This document shows positions 6,142 through 6,728 of a stretch of DNA of 6,728 nucleotides, piece after piece. The DNA is taken from assembly GCF_938030685.1 (NCBI RefSeq), contig NZ_CALHHX010000090.1, positions 1 to 6,728 of the forward strand, in the 5' to 3' direction. The translations under genes and the position numbers were made by a program. The DNA comes from an uncultured Campylobacter sp. (GTDB lineage: Bacteria; Campylobacterota; Campylobacteria; Campylobacterales; Campylobacteraceae). Below the pieces are notes generated by a model. That model was not told where the DNA came from. It searched no databases and saw only the letters and a list, made by a program, of their open reading frames with translations. Position 1 is the first letter of the stretch, and each line of letters opens with the position of its first letter.

Positions 6142-6728
6142 TGCTCCTCCCCCTGCGCTGAGGAATCCGGCGCGGAGCTTTGCGTAGAATTCTCAGCGTC
6201 CGCGGCGGAATTCTTTTTAGAATTTACTTTAGATTTTTTACCTCGCGTCGCAGAATTCCCCTCATCTTGCGTCGCGGAATTTTCTTTAGAATTTTCCGCA
6301 GAATCGTCGTCCGCAGCAAGACCGCCTGTGGAATTCTCGACGTGCGGCGCAACCGAATTATCTTTAAAATTTTTACTTTGAGCGGCGGAATCTTCGGCGC
6401 TTTGAGAGACGGAGCTTTCTTTGGAATTTCGCTGTGAATCGGGCGCGGAATTTTGAGCGTCCGTAGCAGAATTTTCTTTAGAATTTTCGGCGTCCGTGGC
6501 GGATCTTTCCTTTAAGCTTGCCCGCCCCACGTCTTGCCGCTCGGCTGAAATTTCGCCGCTTAAGCCCGCGCCCTTTGAAAATAGAATTTTATCGCTAGCG
6601 ACACCCTCTTTTTTAGAGCTTTCCGCGGCACTGCTTTTTAAATTTGAATCCGCGCTCTTTGAGCTTAGCTCATCGCTTGCGGCGTCGCTTTTTATATAGG
6701 CGTTCGGCGTCATCTTGATCCGCGCGCC
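6138..6728 (-). CDS. nuoI: Partial gene, probably NuoI (complex I 2[4Fe-4S] ferredoxin-like subunit): C-terminal end with long Ser/Asn-rich tail
   Basis: The reading frame is open from the window edge to a TGA that overlaps the nuoJ start (ATGA). The 196 visible residues begin GARIKMTPNAYIK and then become low complexity. About 41 of the last 183 residues are Ser, there are 12 Asn-Ser pairs, and Ala, Asp, Glu and Lys make up much of the rest. There is no cysteine, so the [4Fe-4S] binding motifs of NuoI, if this is NuoI, lie outside the window. The identification rests on position: nuoI directly precedes nuoJ in standard nuo operons. NuoI links the peripheral iron-sulfur chain to the membrane arm on the cytoplasmic side and normally ends soon after its ferredoxin fold, so a tail of about 180 residues is unusual. 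The ATG at 6713 is a less likely start: it has no good Shine-Dalgarno and the frame runs through it. An unrelated low-complexity protein inserted between nuoI and nuoJ is possible. That the frame is coding is fairly sure; the name is an inference. Confidence 0.62.
   Translation of the reverse strand, partial: GARIKMTPNAYIKSDAASDELSSKSADSNLKSSAAESSKKEGVASDKILFSKGAGLSGEISAERQDVGRASLKERSATDAENSKENSATDAQNSAPDSQRNSKESSVSQSAEDSAAQSKNFKDNSVAPHVENSTGGLAADDDSAENSKENSATQDEGNSATRGKKSKVNSKKNSAADAENSTQSSAPDSSAQGEEQ
6144..6150 (-). promoter_or_regulatory. Shine-Dalgarno site for nuoJ
   Basis: GGAGGAG on the minus strand sits very close to the nuoJ ATG at 6141. It is part of the codons for the acidic end (GEEQ) of the upstream protein, so those last residues may be partly fixed by the need for a ribosome binding site. 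Confidence 0.7.
6274..6296 (-). repeat. 23-base direct repeat, copy 2, in the Ser/Asn-rich tail
   Basis: Partner of the copy at 6466-6488, with one mismatch. It encodes ENSKENS followed by ATQDEGNSAT. Around it the Asn-Ser pairs produce many GAATT words on the plus strand, including four GAATTC hexamers between about 6187 and 6337. Confidence 0.75.
6414..6433 (-). repeat. 20-base word shared with the nuoN insertion, copy in the Ser/Asn-rich tail
   Basis: Partner of the word at 663-682, with one mismatch (C for T near the end on the plus strand). It encodes the RNSKES part of the tail. Confidence 0.65.
6466..6488 (-). repeat. 23-base direct repeat, copy 1, in the Ser/Asn-rich tail
   Basis: This copy differs from the one at 6274-6296 by a single base and lies exactly 192 bases (64 codons) away in the same frame. 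Both encode ENSKENS, within a shared stretch AENSKENSAT. It sits inside a looser 33-base tandem: SATDAENSKEN (6471-6503) is followed directly by SATDAQNSAPD (6438-6470). The third-position differences between these two units suggest an old duplication kept at the protein level. Confidence 0.75.

Noticed and set aside
6133..6437. Plus-strand open frames with repeats such as AEFS/EFSLEF opposite the Ser/Asn-rich tail
   Set aside because: They are the reverse reading of the Asn-Ser repeats. The minus-strand frame is favoured because it ends exactly at the nuoJ ATGA overlap and carries its Shine-Dalgarno.
6170..6500. CRISPR-like array suggested by the spaced GAATT repeats
   Set aside because: The spacing is irregular, the repeats are short and degenerate, and the region is one open coding frame.
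6711..6713. Separate gene starting at the ATG at 6713 instead of a C-terminal extension
   Set aside because: The frame continues upstream to the window edge with plausible codons (GARIK), and only a weak GGAT lies before the ATG. It cannot be fully excluded without upstream sequence.

Overview
The window is the distal part of a nuo operon, encoding the membrane arm of respiratory complex I (NADH-quinone oxidoreductase type, NDH-1). Everything supported is on the minus strand. Reading from high to low coordinates the order is: the C-terminal end of a gene cut by the window edge (most likely nuoI), then nuoJ, nuoK, nuoL, nuoM and nuoN. After that come about 130 bases without an intact gene and the first five codons of another gene. 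The order I-J-K-L-M-N, overlapping or nearly touching genes and a Shine-Dalgarno sequence before each start indicate one transcription unit. No promoter or convincing terminator is visible.

The organism is probably a Campylobacterota species, most likely a Campylobacter of the oral, higher-GC type. This is inferred from the gene order, the style of the subunit sequences and the great excess of the word AAATTT (36 copies by hand count). The species cannot be fixed from the sequence alone. In this group complex I often lacks the usual NADH-binding subunits; those genes would lie upstream, so the electron donor cannot be judged here.

NuoL, NuoM and NuoN are the three antiporter-like proton-pumping subunits, and each keeps its key charged residues: Glu in TM5, Lys in TM7, a further Lys (His in NuoL), and Lys or Glu in TM12. 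NuoK keeps its two membrane glutamates and NuoJ its conserved third helix. The arm therefore looks functional.

Two things are unusual. First, the presumed NuoI carries a C-terminal tail of about 180 residues that is rich in Ser, Asn, Ala, Asp and Glu, has no cysteine, and contains imperfect repeats built around Asn-Ser. Second, NuoN has a low-complexity insertion of about 105 residues in the loop just before the TM12 that carries its essential lysine. Both are in frame, both are predicted to face the cytoplasm, and they share a near-identical 20-base DNA word. This suggests that a dispersed low-complexity repeat family has expanded inside complex I genes. Between nuoN and the next gene there is also a coding-like fragment that seems to be split by a one-base shift at a run of five A's.
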